Positions 6,741-14,632 of a stretch of DNA of 64,000 nucleotides are shown here, in pieces. The first letter of the stretch is position 1; each line of letters opens with the position of its first letter. The notes under the pieces were generated by a model that did no database searches, was not told the DNA's origin, and worked only from the letters and a program-made list of their open reading frames with translations. The position numbers were made by a program, and so were the translations under genes. Origin of the DNA: an uncultured Prevotellaceae bacterium (GTDB lineage Bacteria; Bacteroidota; Bacteroidia; Bacteroidales; Bacteroidaceae); NCBI GenBank assembly GCA_900321425.1, contig ONWA01000004.1, positions 1 to 64,000 on the forward strand, written 5' to 3'.

Positions 6741-8180
6741 ATGAAAGAAATTAAAGTAGAAAAAAAGGTCGCTAAGACCACAAAGGAGAAAAAAGTATCT
6801 TCAAAGAAAGAAGTCAACAACCGTAGCACGTATCGCAGTTCAGCGGTAAAAAAGGGAAAACCTATCTACAAGCCGTTGACGTGGTCAGAAGTGTTTGCAA
6901 GCGAACAATTGCCTCCGCTACCAACGATGTTACCCAAACTGATAGAGATGACTATCTCGCAGACACCTGACCTGCTGAAAGGTACTGTGGCTCAAGCTGC
7001 TCCCGTTCCTTACTCTGTCTATCCGCGCAAGTTGTGTTTTGTCTACATCGACAACCGAACTCGCGAACTCCGTATGAATTGTCTGTTAGTAGCCAAGGAA
7101 GGAGGCGGTAAGGAGTGTATCACGTTGCCCTTCAAACGCATTATGGCAGAAATCAAGGCCAACGACAAACGAAACCGTCGCAGGTTAAAGGAGTTTAACG
7201 AGAAATACAACAGTGCTCGTACAGACGCAGACAAGCCTCAAAGACCCCACGATCTCATCATCCAATGGCTTCATCCTGACATTACGCGTCCTCGACTGGG
7301 CCAGGCTATGGAGGATGCCCAGGAGGCATTCCTGATCTTAAAACTCAATGAGATTGAAGACTGGGATCGTGTGGAAGGTCAGAGAGGTAAAGCCAACTCG
7401 TTTAGCATCATGAAGCTTGTGGATGACGAAGATAACGACTTCGGCCAGGACAGAGTGGGCTCGCAAAGTGTAAATGCCGACGGGTGTCTTCGACTGAATT
7501 GGCTGGCTGATACAACAGAGCCAAAACTAAAGAAGTATTTCCGTTATATTCATGGAGAAGGACCAATCTCACGTATTACTATGGGTGGTATTCCTACTGT
7601 AGAAATTGGAGCTCCTATCCCCGTCTTTGGCGATTACGACAAGAAGTACGACGATAGCATTCGTCCTTTTATTGAGAACCTGAAAAAAGCTACAGGAACC
7701 ATCGTTTGCAAAGAGGCTCAGAAGATGATAAAGAAGTTGAAAGCCGAGATTGATGAGTTCACGTCGATGACGCAAGATAGAATTCTTGATTCTCTCTCAC
7801 ATCGCAGTCTAGTTGCCGCTTTTAGGCGAGCTTGTCTCATCTACGCTGCCAATGGTATGGTTTGGGAGCGCGAAATAGAAAATTATTGCCGTTGGTCTAT
7901 GCAAGTTGATCTCTTCTTAAAATACAAGCTTTTTGCCGACGACATCATTTCGGCCACAAATGGAATCCAATTGGATAAACCCGGTCCACAAATTCTGCTG
8001 GAGAAGGTCAAGGTCGACGAACAGGGTTTCTTCAGCTTTGACGAAGTGGTACGTGTCTATACAGAAAGCGGGAAGAGCCCCGATGAGAAAAAGGTTAAGA
8101 ATATGGTAAGCCAATGGAAATCAAGGAAATATATTGAAGAAACCTCTGATGGCAAATACCGAAGAATCAATGACAAATGA
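6741..8180 (+). CDS. DUF3987-like primase/helicase-associated protein
   Basis: 479 aa. The first 40 residues are Lys-rich and probably disordered. The central part resembles DUF3987 proteins that sit beside BT4734/PriCT-2 genes, with LLVAKEGGGKE near residues 115-125 in the position of a Walker A loop, though the canonical GKS/T is replaced by GKE. A C-terminal stretch from about 400 looks like a winged-helix module. If the loop is degenerate, ATP hydrolysis is doubtful. The stop codon lies inside a full copy of the 7-bp-unit repeat. It is probably the last gene of the island's replication-like operon. Confidence 0.7.
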   Translation: MKEIKVEKKVAKTTKEKKVSSKKEVNNRSTYRSSAVKKGKPIYKPLTWSEVFASEQLPPLPTMLPKLIEMTISQTPDLLKGTVAQAAPVPYSVYPRKLCFVYIDNRTRELRMNCLLVAKEGGGKECITLPFKRIMAEIKANDKRNRRRLKEFNEKYNSARTDADKPQRPHDLIIQWLHPDITRPRLGQAMEDAQEAFLILKLNEIEDWDRVEGQRGKANSFSIMKLVDDEDNDFGQDRVGSQSVNADGCLRLNWLADTTEPKLKKYFRYIHGEGPISRITMGGIPTVEIGAPIPVFGDYDKKYDDSIRPFIENLKKATGTIVCKEAQKMIKKLKAEIDEFTSMTQDRILDSLSHRSLVAAFRRACLIYAANGMVWEREIENYCRWSMQVDLFLKYKLFADDIISATNGIQLDKPGPQILLEKVKVDEQGFFSFDEVVRVYTESGKSPDEKKVKNMVSQWKSRKYIEETSDGKYRRINDK

Positions 8181-8193
8181 CAGATGACAGTTT
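8168..8193 (+). repeat. 7-bp-unit repeat, copy 4
   Basis: Identical over 26 bases to 112-137 and in the same direction. It covers the last codons of the DUF3987-like gene. With copy 1 it marks the two sides of the AT-rich island. Confidence 0.85.
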
Positions 8194-8230
8194 GTAATAC
8201 GTGGACAAGCACAAAATAATAGGGACAAGA

Positions 8231-8266
8231 AGCACTCTCATGACCAAAAACATGAGGGTGCTTTTT
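8231..8266 (+). terminator. Rho-independent terminator of the island operon
   Basis: AGCACTCTCATG pairs with CATGAGGGTGCT (12 bp, one G-U) around an 8-nt loop and is followed by five T residues. It lies 50 nt after the DUF3987-like gene. The remaining bases to 8437 are AT-rich and show nothing else. Confidence 0.85.
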
Positions 8267-8437
8267 CGAATGTGTCGTCTTCCAATAAATTCTCAATTTA
8301 TTTTTAGATTTTCACCTCAAAAAGGTGGTGAATTCCTAAAAATTTCGTACTTTTTTCTGATTTCTCCAACAATCTCCGGAAAAACAACTACAATTATCTT
8401 CAACTTTTTAACCAAAATGATGGCGGCGCGAGTAATT

Positions 8438-9436
8438 CTATTCCCCTGCAAGTTCGAGAGCCATGAGGTTCATCTGCTGGCAGTCAGAGGCTGTAAGCGG
8501 CAGGCGTTCGTTAGAATGCTCCCAGGCGGAAAGTATCAGTAGGCGCCCATCGGCACAGGCATCAAACTGTTCTCCCTTAGGTTTGGACAACGGGGTGAAG
8601 CCGTTGCGGACTATAACAACAACGGGTAGATGCTGGTTAAAAGCCTGGCGCATGACTTCTTTCTCGCCTGGGGATATGGCTGGGGATATGAGTACTGCAC
8701 CATTGTGCGCAGCATCGATGTATCGGGCTGCTTCGACTTGTAATTGCTGGCCTGTTATGCGTCGCGATATGCGAACGGCCATGCGGCATGGAACGGAGAG
8801 CAACGCGCGGTTGCCGATACCGTTGTAGGTATGGGAGCCATGCTTCAGTTCAAAGAAAGGTTTTAATAGTTCTGGGCGCTCGCGCTTCATAAGCAACCGT
8901 CGGGGATTGTCTCGCAGATAGCGTTTCCAGCGCTGATACTCGTCATTGTCGCGTAGCACCAGGTCGTTGAAGCCTGGCTCAAAGAGCAGTCCGTGCTGAG
9001 GGTGGCTCCCCTTCATGGTTCGTTGCGACTGAGTCGCAACAGACTGTGGAGCTATCAATTGACGGTAATACCGCCCGCAGCCGGTCTTGAAGCCCCTGAT
9101 GATACCACTTAGTCCGCAGCTAAGAGGCTCGCTGATGAAAAGGATGCCATGCAGATGGTCGGGCATCATTTGGAGCTCAAATATTTTGACTTCTGGATGG
9201 TAACTGGGGATGTTCCACCATTCATCTCTGACGGCGCTGCCCAGAGGGGTCAATTCTATACGGGGATCGTTGCTGCTGCCATAGACACGGCCAAACAAGT
9301 TCTTGCGCCCTTCAACGGTAAGCGTCACCATGTAAATTCCACGCCTGGTGTAGTCGTGTCCCGCAAAGCGCCGTTTCATAGATGGTTTCTTTTCGCCGGC
9401 AAAGGCTTTTCGTTTCTCGTAGGTCTCCTTATCCAT
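8438..9436 (-). CDS. RAYT-like HUH transposase with C-terminal SLOG/DprA-like extension
   Basis: 332 aa from ATG at 9436. Residues 20-205 form a Y1/TnpA-REP domain: GIYMVTLTVEGRKNLFG, the metal-binding HUH motif MPDHLHGIL (H94, H96) and tyrosines at 123-124 in GCGRYYRQL as nucleophile candidates. Such enzymes nick and rejoin single-stranded DNA at palindromic repeats. Residues from about 215 on (GAVLISPAISPGEKEVM, later GRLLILSAWEH) look like a Rossmann-type nucleotide-binding domain of the DprA/SLOG kind, which RAYTs usually lack. The gene has its own promoter almost touching the ATG. No terminal repeats are obvious beside it. Confidence 0.75.
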   Translation of the reverse strand: MDKETYEKRKAFAGEKKPSMKRRFAGHDYTRRGIYMVTLTVEGRKNLFGRVYGSSNDPRIELTPLGSAVRDEWWNIPSYHPEVKIFELQMMPDHLHGILFISEPLSCGLSGIIRGFKTGCGRYYRQLIAPQSVATQSQRTMKGSHPQHGLLFEPGFNDLVLRDNDEYQRWKRYLRDNPRRLLMKRERPELLKPFFELKHGSHTYNGIGNRALLSVPCRMAVRISRRITGQQLQVEAARYIDAAHNGAVLISPAISPGEKEVMRQAFNQHLPVVVIVRNGFTPLSKPKGEQFDACADGRLLILSAWEHSNERLPLTASDCQQMNLMALELAGE

Positions 9437-9441
9437 ACCTG

Positions 9442-9472
9442 CAAAGATAAGCACTATTTCTGATATTTGCAA
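9442..9472 (-). promoter_or_regulatory. Promoter of the RAYT-like gene
   Basis: On the minus strand TTG (9472-9470), 20 nt, TATCTTTG (9449-9442). Only 5 nt separate the element from the ATG, so the transcript would be leaderless or nearly so. Confidence 0.75.
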
Positions 9473-9522
9473 TTTGTCCGAAGTATTTTCATCCCAAAGT
9501 GGTTTTATTCCCTAAGATTTTG

Positions 9523-9530
9523 TATCTTTG
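9523..9530 (+). promoter_or_regulatory. Minus-7 element of the 9536 gene
   Basis: TATCTTTG ends 5 nt before the ATG at 9536. It is divergent from and close to the RAYT promoter. Confidence 0.6.
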
Positions 9531-9535
9531 CAATC

Positions 9536-10081
9536 ATGAAGCAACGAACTGAAGAAGACTACTATGTCGAGAGCAAACGTATCCGTAAAGAGGTGCTGGA
9601 AATGGCAGAAGTTTTAAAGGAGTGCCCTTTGCGTTTTACCATTACCAATGGCATCACTATGGATGTTGAGATTACCAAGTCTGATTTAAAAACGGTGCTT
9701 GGCAAAAATGCTGGTACAGGAGTTAATAATGCGGAAAATAACGGCAGATTCCGGGTGGGGGGGGCTGCCGTTATTAATGATTTCCTGTCACGCAAAAGTC
9801 AGAATCTTCTGATTTTCTGTTTCAGTCGCAGGATGCGGCGCACGCTCTGGTTGATGCGCTCCTCGCTGATGGTGCCGTTGTTGACTGCCTTCACGACAGC
9901 ATCGAACGCCTTGACGAAGTTCTGCGGTCCGAGCACGATGTCAATGCCCGCCTGGATACATCCCACAGCTGCCTTGAAAGTCACCATCTCACTATCATGG
10001 GAGCAACCGACAATCCGCAGGTGGTTTGCTTACGGTAACGTTTTTCAACAAGTTTCGCACGGATTGTTTGGAGGGAAATAA
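9536..10081 (+). pseudogene. Truncated gene of unknown function running into foreign sequence
   Basis: A frame from ATG at 9536 has a good promoter and about 60 natural-looking codons (beginning MKQRTEEDYYVESKRI and ending near LKTVLGKN). After that it passes through a run of eight G residues inside an 11-bp hairpin (9737-9747/9765-9775) and continues antisense to a GH3 remnant, where its composition no longer looks like a protein. I interpret the first 190 bases as the real gene start and the remainder as accidental read-through. The family of the first part is not recognised. Confidence 0.5.
9799..10020 (-). pseudogene. Remnant of a GH3 glycoside hydrolase
   Basis: The minus strand encodes about 70 residues that match the end of the catalytic domain of family 3 beta-glucosidases/hexosaminidases: an AGIDIVLGP segment, a spacing, then NNGTISEERINQSVRRILRLK before a stop. 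Relatives have this pattern directly after the catalytic Asp region. Nothing upstream encodes the rest of the enzyme, so this is a 3' fragment left by deletion. The exact 5' edge is uncertain. Confidence 0.6.
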
Positions 10082-10116
10082 AAAAGTTTGTAATTTTGCC
10101 ACAAAATGATTTTGTG
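10067..10116 (+). promoter_or_regulatory. Promoter with palindromic operator of the truncated permease
   Basis: TTTG at 10067-10070, 20 nt, TAATTTTG at 10091-10098. Bases 10100-10116 form a perfect 17-bp palindrome CACAAAATGATTTTGTG directly over the expected transcription start, a good position for repressor binding. The promoter is intact although the gene behind it is broken. Confidence 0.65.
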
Positions 10117-10124
10117 ACAAGCGT

Positions 10125-10333
10125 ATGCTACAGAAACTTTTTGGGTTTGATCCCACACAAAACAAGGTGCGTACCGAGATCTATGCGGGCATTACCACCT
10201 TTCTCACCATGGCCTATATCCTGGCCGTGAATCCTGGCATCTTTAGTGTGCTCGAGCCGTATGGGAGATTAGTCCCACGATGTGGGTGCTGTTCGTACTG
10301 TTCATACTGCGCTATGTGCAAAGGAGTCTGTAA
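10125..10333 (+). pseudogene. Internally deleted NCS2/AzgA-type purine permease
   Basis: The first 43 codons encode the start of an AzgA-family hypoxanthine/guanine permease (LFGFDPTQNKVRTEIYAGIT, then TFLTMAYILAVNPGIFS). Near 10255 the reading frame breaks. In another frame the sequence resumes as EISPTMWVLFVLFILRY and ends VQRSL, stop at 10333, which is how these permeases finish. Roughly 1.1 kb, most membrane helices, is missing. The normal reading frame instead ends at 10346 with a Cys-rich tail that is meaningless. The promoter and ATG remain. Confidence 0.8.
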
Positions 10334-10401
10334 AAGTTTCGAATAATCCATAAGATTTGCAGAAAAACATCAAAATATGATGTGAATAGGAGAATTATTA
10401 C

Positions 10402-10409
10402 TATTTTTG
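10402..10409 (+). promoter_or_regulatory. Minus-7 element of the cupin-ManA gene
   Basis: TATTTTTG ends 7 nt before the ATG at 10417. No clear minus-33 TTTG lies at the right spacing, so the promoter is weaker or activator-dependent. Confidence 0.45.
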
Positions 10410-10416
10410 CATCCGT

Positions 10417-11790
10417 ATGAAGAGGTCGTTAAACAAAATAAAAGCGGTATCTACGTCGCATGATGTCGGTCTGAAACGGGTATTGCTGGCTGCTAATGAG
10501 AGCGGTTGCTCGCTGACGCAGATAGCAGTAACGGAACTGGCGGCAGGCGAGGTGGCACAGGCACATATCCACCCAGATATGCAAGAGGCGTTCTACGTAT
10601 TGGAGGGAATGCTCGACGTGAAGTTGGATGACGAGGTGCAGCATTGCCAGAAGGACGACTTCGTATATGTGAAGAGTCTGACGAGTCATGAGCTGAGAGC
10701 CGTCACCGACGTGAAAATCATGACGATAGGCTGTGTGATAGAGTCGCAACGGTCGAAATTATACCCATTATTGTTCGAGCCCAACCTACACAAGGTGGTG
10801 TGGGGCGGAAAGAAGCTGACCCAATGGAAAGGGCTGGCAGAGAAAGACCAGATAGGAGAGAGCTGGGAGGTGAGCTGTGTGGAGAGTTCGCCATCGGTCA
10901 TCGCCAACGGAACCTGGACGGGTTACACGTTGAATGAGGTCATCAAGAAACTGCCGGAAGCTATCCTCGGACGTGAGGTGAGCAGGAGATACGGTGGGGA
11001 AATGCCACTACTGGTGAAGTTCATCGATGCCCAGAAAGACCTCTCCATCCAGGTGCATCCCGATGATGAGATGGCCAGACGCCTGCACAACAAGAACGGG
11101 AAGAGCGAGATGTGGTATGTGCTCGACGCTGAGCCAGGAGCTTATCTGTATTCGGGATTCAAGGAAGAACTGAGTCCTGAGGCCTATAAGAAAAAGGTGG
11201 CCGACGGGAGTATCATCGAGTCGCTCGCCAAACATGAGGTGAAGCCTGGGGATGTGTTCTATCTCCCCGCAGGAAGGGTGCACGCCATCTGCAGCGGTAT
11301 ACTGCTGGCAGAGGTGCAACAGTCGAGTGATGTGACCTACAGAATCTATGACTATAACCGACCAGGACTGGACGGGAAGCCGAGAGAGCTGCATACAGAA
11401 CTGGCGGCAGAGGCACTGAACTATCAGGTGGAGAGGGAATACCGGACGGAATATTCGTCTGCCAGCAACCGGACCAATAGTGTGGTGGAATCACCATACT
11501 TTAGTGTGAAGGTGACGGAGTTTGACGAGACCTTCCACCGCAACCTCATCAAGTACGACAGTTTCGTCATCTGTATGTGTCTGAAGGGCGACTGTAAGAT
11601 CAGAATACGGAGTACAGGCGACGAGATCAAATTGCGCGAGGGATACAGTTGTCTGATTCCTGCCGCGATAGCCGACTATGACATCTCGCCGGTGAAAGGC
11701 AGCAGTAAGGTGCTGGATGCCTATATCGACAATATGGATAAGAGTCTGCTGCACAAGGTGAGCAGGTTCTTGCATATCACTACCCAATAG
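10417..11790 (+). CDS. manA: Cupin-mannose-6-phosphate isomerase fusion
   Basis: 457 aa. Residues 115-450 are a type I phosphomannose isomerase that interconverts mannose 6-phosphate and fructose 6-phosphate with bound zinc: WGGKKLTQWKG, the metal-site segment IQVHPDDEMA, KSEMWYVLDA, and FYLPAGRVHAI. Residues 20-108 form an additional cupin barrel (AHIHPDMQEAFYVLEG), giving a total well above the roughly 320 aa of the short bacterial ManA. The gene starts 84 nt after the broken permease and is followed by fprA with a 36-nt gap. The extra cupin may sense or bind a sugar, which is inference. Confidence 0.88.
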   Translation: MKRSLNKIKAVSTSHDVGLKRVLLAANESGCSLTQIAVTELAAGEVAQAHIHPDMQEAFYVLEGMLDVKLDDEVQHCQKDDFVYVKSLTSHELRAVTDVKIMTIGCVIESQRSKLYPLLFEPNLHKVVWGGKKLTQWKGLAEKDQIGESWEVSCVESSPSVIANGTWTGYTLNEVIKKLPEAILGREVSRRYGGEMPLLVKFIDAQKDLSIQVHPDDEMARRLHNKNGKSEMWYVLDAEPGAYLYSGFKEELSPEAYKKKVADGSIIESLAKHEVKPGDVFYLPAGRVHAICSGILLAEVQQSSDVTYRIYDYNRPGLDGKPRELHTELAAEALNYQVEREYRTEYSSASNRTNSVVESPYFSVKVTEFDETFHRNLIKYDSFVICMCLKGDCKIRIRSTGDEIKLREGYSCLIPAAIADYDISPVKGSSKVLDAYIDNMDKSLLHKVSRFLHITTQ

Positions 11791-11826
11791 AAAGTGCATG
11801 ATAATACTTTAAAACAAATAAAAAAT

Positions 11827-12990
11827 ATGATCAACGAAAACATCAAGTATATCGGTGTTGATGACCTCGACATCGATCTCTTTGAAAGTCAGTATGTGGT
11901 GCCCGAGGGCATGAGTTATAACTCCTATCTCATCGACGACGACAAAATCGCGGTGATGGATACCTCCGACCAGCGGAAGGGAGAGGCATGGAAAGAGAAT
12001 CTGAAGGCAGCCCTCAACGGAAGACAGCCCGACTATCTGGTGGCTCACCACATGGAACCCGACCATGCGGCACTTATCGCATGGGCGCTGGAGACCTATC
12101 CCACCACACAACTGGTTTGTAGTGCACAGGCAGCAAAGATGTTGCCTAACTTCTTCGACGGAATGAACTTCGAAGGACGTGTCATCACAGTGAAGGAGGG
12201 CGACACCCTGGAACTGGGGCATCACACCCTGCACTTCATCGCAGCGCCGATGGTACACTGGCCAGAGGTTATCATGAGCTACGAGAGTACAGACAAGGTA
12301 CTGTTCAGTGCCGATGGCTTTGGTAAGTTTGGTGCGCTGGTGAACGACGATCCCAACGACTGGGCTTGCGAGGCGCGTCGTTACTATTTTAATATCTGTG
12401 GTAAGTACGGTATTCAGGTGCAGAGCGTGATGAAGAAGATGGCAGGCATCGACGTGCAGACCATCTGTCCGTTGCACGGACCGGTACTCAAAGGCGAGGC
12501 GCTGGCAGAGGCAGTACGTCTCTACGATATCTGGAGTCGTTACGAGCCGGAGAGTGAGGGAGTCCTGATTGCTTATGCCAGCATTCATGGCGGTACGGCA
12601 AAGGCTGCCGAGCGACTGGGTGAACTGCTCCGTGAGAAAGGTGCGAAGAAGGTGGTGGTCAGCGACCTGAGCCGTGATGATATGGCGGAGGTGATAGAGG
12701 ATGCTTTCCGCTATCCCACATTGGTGGTGGCTGCATCCAGTTACGATGCCGGAGTGTTCCCAGTGATGCACGACTTCCTGTATCACCTGCAGATCAAGAA
12801 CTATCAGAAACGTCGTTTCGCTATCATCGAGAATGGCAGTTGGGCTCCTTCTGCAGGTAAGGTGATGCGCACAATGATTGAGGCGATGAAAGACTGTGAG
12901 ATAGTAGAGCCGATGGTGTCTATCCGTTCACGAATGAAAGCTGCCGATGAGGAGCAGCTGGCATTGTTGGCAGAGAAACTCGTATCATGA
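11827..12990 (+). CDS. fprA: Type A flavoprotein (flavodiiron protein)
   Basis: 387 aa from ATG at 11827; an upstream in-frame ATG at 11794 sits only 4 nt after manA and would add an unusual tail. Residues 1-250 are a metallo-beta-lactamase-like diiron domain with the H75-M-E77-P-D79-H80 ligand cluster and a later HW ligand pair. Residues 255-385 form a flavodoxin domain that binds FMN (YASIHGGTAKAAERL, then SSYDAGVFPVMHDFL). These cytoplasmic enzymes reduce O2 to water or NO to N2O, useful for an anaerobe meeting oxygen. Confidence 0.9.
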   Translation: MINENIKYIGVDDLDIDLFESQYVVPEGMSYNSYLIDDDKIAVMDTSDQRKGEAWKENLKAALNGRQPDYLVAHHMEPDHAALIAWALETYPTTQLVCSAQAAKMLPNFFDGMNFEGRVITVKEGDTLELGHHTLHFIAAPMVHWPEVIMSYESTDKVLFSADGFGKFGALVNDDPNDWACEARRYYFNICGKYGIQVQSVMKKMAGIDVQTICPLHGPVLKGEALAEAVRLYDIWSRYEPESEGVLIAYASIHGGTAKAAERLGELLREKGAKKVVVSDLSRDDMAEVIEDAFRYPTLVVAASSYDAGVFPVMHDFLYHLQIKNYQKRRFAIIENGSWAPSAGKVMRTMIEAMKDCEIVEPMVSIRSRMKAADEEQLALLAEKLVS

Positions 12991-13029
12991 TCATAGGAAG
13001 AAATTCGTATCATTATTATTGGAAAGAAT

Positions 13030-14541
13030 ATGAAACGTTCCGAGCAAGTTCGTAAAGCAACAGGGTTGATTATTGGTCCCTTGTGTGCTGTCATACTATG
13101 GCTGATGCCTATTGCTGGTTTATCCGAACAGGCGCATCACCTGTTGGCTATCATGTCGTTGGTTGCTATCTGGTGGATTACCGAACCAGTGCCCATCCCC
13201 GTCACCTCGCTACTGGGGCCCACCTTGTGCGTGGTACTGGGCATCGCACCCATCAAGGACGCGTTTGAGCAGTTCTCCAATCCCATGATTTTCCTGTTCC
13301 TCGGAGGTTTCCTCTTGGCGAAGGGTATGATGGTCAACGGACTGGATAAGCGTTTTGCCTACGGTATCATGTCGATGAAGTGGGTGGGCGACTCTCCTAA
13401 ACGTATCTTCCTGGCCATCGGTTTGGCATGTATCCTCTGTTCAGGATGGATTAGCAATACCGCCACGGCAGCCATGATGTTTCCCATCGCCTTGGGACTC
13501 TTGGAGGCCATTCGCGAAATGATGGCAAGTAATGGGAAAATCATCGACCTGGCCAACTACAAGTATGCGACAGGATTGATGCTGATGACGGCCTATGCCT
13601 GTAGCATCGGAGGTGTGATGACACCTATCGGTACGCCTCCTAATATTATTATGATTGGCTTTGTGGACCAGCTGGCTCCCGACGCCCCCAAGATTTCATT
13701 CTTTCAATGGATGATATGGGGTACGTTAGCAATGGTGTGCTATTTCATCTTCACCTATTTCCTGCTATGGAGGATGTTCCCTGCCGATGTCAAACATATC
13801 AAAGGAGCCCGTGAGTTTATTCAGCAATCCGTCAACTCATTAGGAAAGTGGACACGCGCCCAGAAGAACACCATCTTTGCCTTCTCCGTTGCCATCGTGC
13901 TATGGGTGTCTCCCAGTGTGCTCAGTATCGTGTACGGCGCAGACTCAGAGGTGATGAAATACTACGACAGTCATTTCCCTGAGGCTATCGCTGCAATGGT
14001 GGGCGGTCTGTTGCTGTTCTTCTTACCCGTTGACTTCAAGAAAGGTGAGATGACGTTGAGCTGGAAGGATGGAATAGAAGGTATCGAATGGGGAACGCTG
14101 TTGCTCTTCGGTGGCGGACTGGCTATGGGAGCAATGATGTATTCGACCGGTCTTTCGGCATGGTTAGGTGCTGGTATCAAAGAAGCATTAGGTCAGCATC
14201 CATCGGAATGGTTCTTCATAGGCGTTTTCTGTATAGTGGCCTTGGTATTGTCAGAGCTCACCTCGCACACGGCATCCACCAACCTGATAGCGCCCATTGC
14301 CATCGGTACAGCCCTATCACTAGGGTTCAGTCCTATCCCTGTAGCTGTCGGTATCGCCCTGTCGTCATCGCTCGGATTCATGTTGCCAGTATCGACACCA
14401 CCGAATGCCATCGTCTATGCATCAGGTTATATCCCTATTACGAAGATGATGAAATCGGGTTTTATCATTGACGTGGTGGGTATCTTGGTAGTGACGATAC
14501 CTGTTGCCATGTTGCTGGTGAAATATGTGATGGGAATCTAA
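13030..14541 (+). CDS. DASS-family sodium/dicarboxylate symporter
   Basis: 503 aa, about a dozen hydrophobic segments. The two substrate and sodium-site motifs of the divalent anion:sodium symporter (SLC13) family are visible: SNTATAAMMFP in the first half and SHTASTNLIAP in the second, together with IWWITEPVPIPVTSLLGP near the start and LPVSTPPNAIVYASG near the end. It would import succinate, malate or related C4 acids with sodium across the inner membrane. It stands alone, closed by a strong terminator 3 nt after the stop. Confidence 0.88.
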   Translation: MKRSEQVRKATGLIIGPLCAVILWLMPIAGLSEQAHHLLAIMSLVAIWWITEPVPIPVTSLLGPTLCVVLGIAPIKDAFEQFSNPMIFLFLGGFLLAKGMMVNGLDKRFAYGIMSMKWVGDSPKRIFLAIGLACILCSGWISNTATAAMMFPIALGLLEAIREMMASNGKIIDLANYKYATGLMLMTAYACSIGGVMTPIGTPPNIIMIGFVDQLAPDAPKISFFQWMIWGTLAMVCYFIFTYFLLWRMFPADVKHIKGAREFIQQSVNSLGKWTRAQKNTIFAFSVAIVLWVSPSVLSIVYGADSEVMKYYDSHFPEAIAAMVGGLLLFFLPVDFKKGEMTLSWKDGIEGIEWGTLLLFGGGLAMGAMMYSTGLSAWLGAGIKEALGQHPSEWFFIGVFCIVALVLSELTSHTASTNLIAPIAIGTALSLGFSPIPVAVGIALSSSLGFMLPVSTPPNAIVYASGYIPITKMMKSGFIIDVVGILVVTIPVAMLLVKYVMGI

Positions 14542-14544
14542 CAA

Positions 14545-14574
14545 CAAAGCCCCGAGGTAATTCTCGGGGCTTTG
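14545..14574 (+). terminator. Terminator of the DASS transporter gene
   Basis: CAAAGCCCCGAG pairs perfectly with CTCGGGGCTTTG (12 bp) around a 6-nt loop, starting 3 nt after the stop codon. It could also act on the leftward tRNA-Ser transcript. Confidence 0.85.
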
Positions 14575-14578
14575 AATT

Positions 14579-14600
14579 CTGCGGAGAGAACAGGATTTCG
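14579..14600 (-). repeat. Partial duplicate of the tRNA-Ser 3' end
   Basis: Bases 14581-14600 repeat, with one inserted T, the last 19 bases of the tRNA-Ser gene (14632-14650). The preceding GCTTTGAAT is repeated as well (14568-14576 and 14609-14617), so a block of roughly 50 bp has been duplicated and then diverged. Confidence 0.7.
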
Positions 14601-14632
14601 CCTAAGAGCTTTGAATCCTATTCTAAGCTTCG

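Noticed and set aside
9756-10081. C-terminal part of the 9536 gene as real protein
   Set aside because: After the G run the residues have no protein-like pattern and lie opposite a recognisable GH3 end.
11809-12786. 325-codon frame antisense to fprA
   Set aside because: The flavodiiron motifs on the plus strand explain the region; the antisense product is His/Cys-rich noise.
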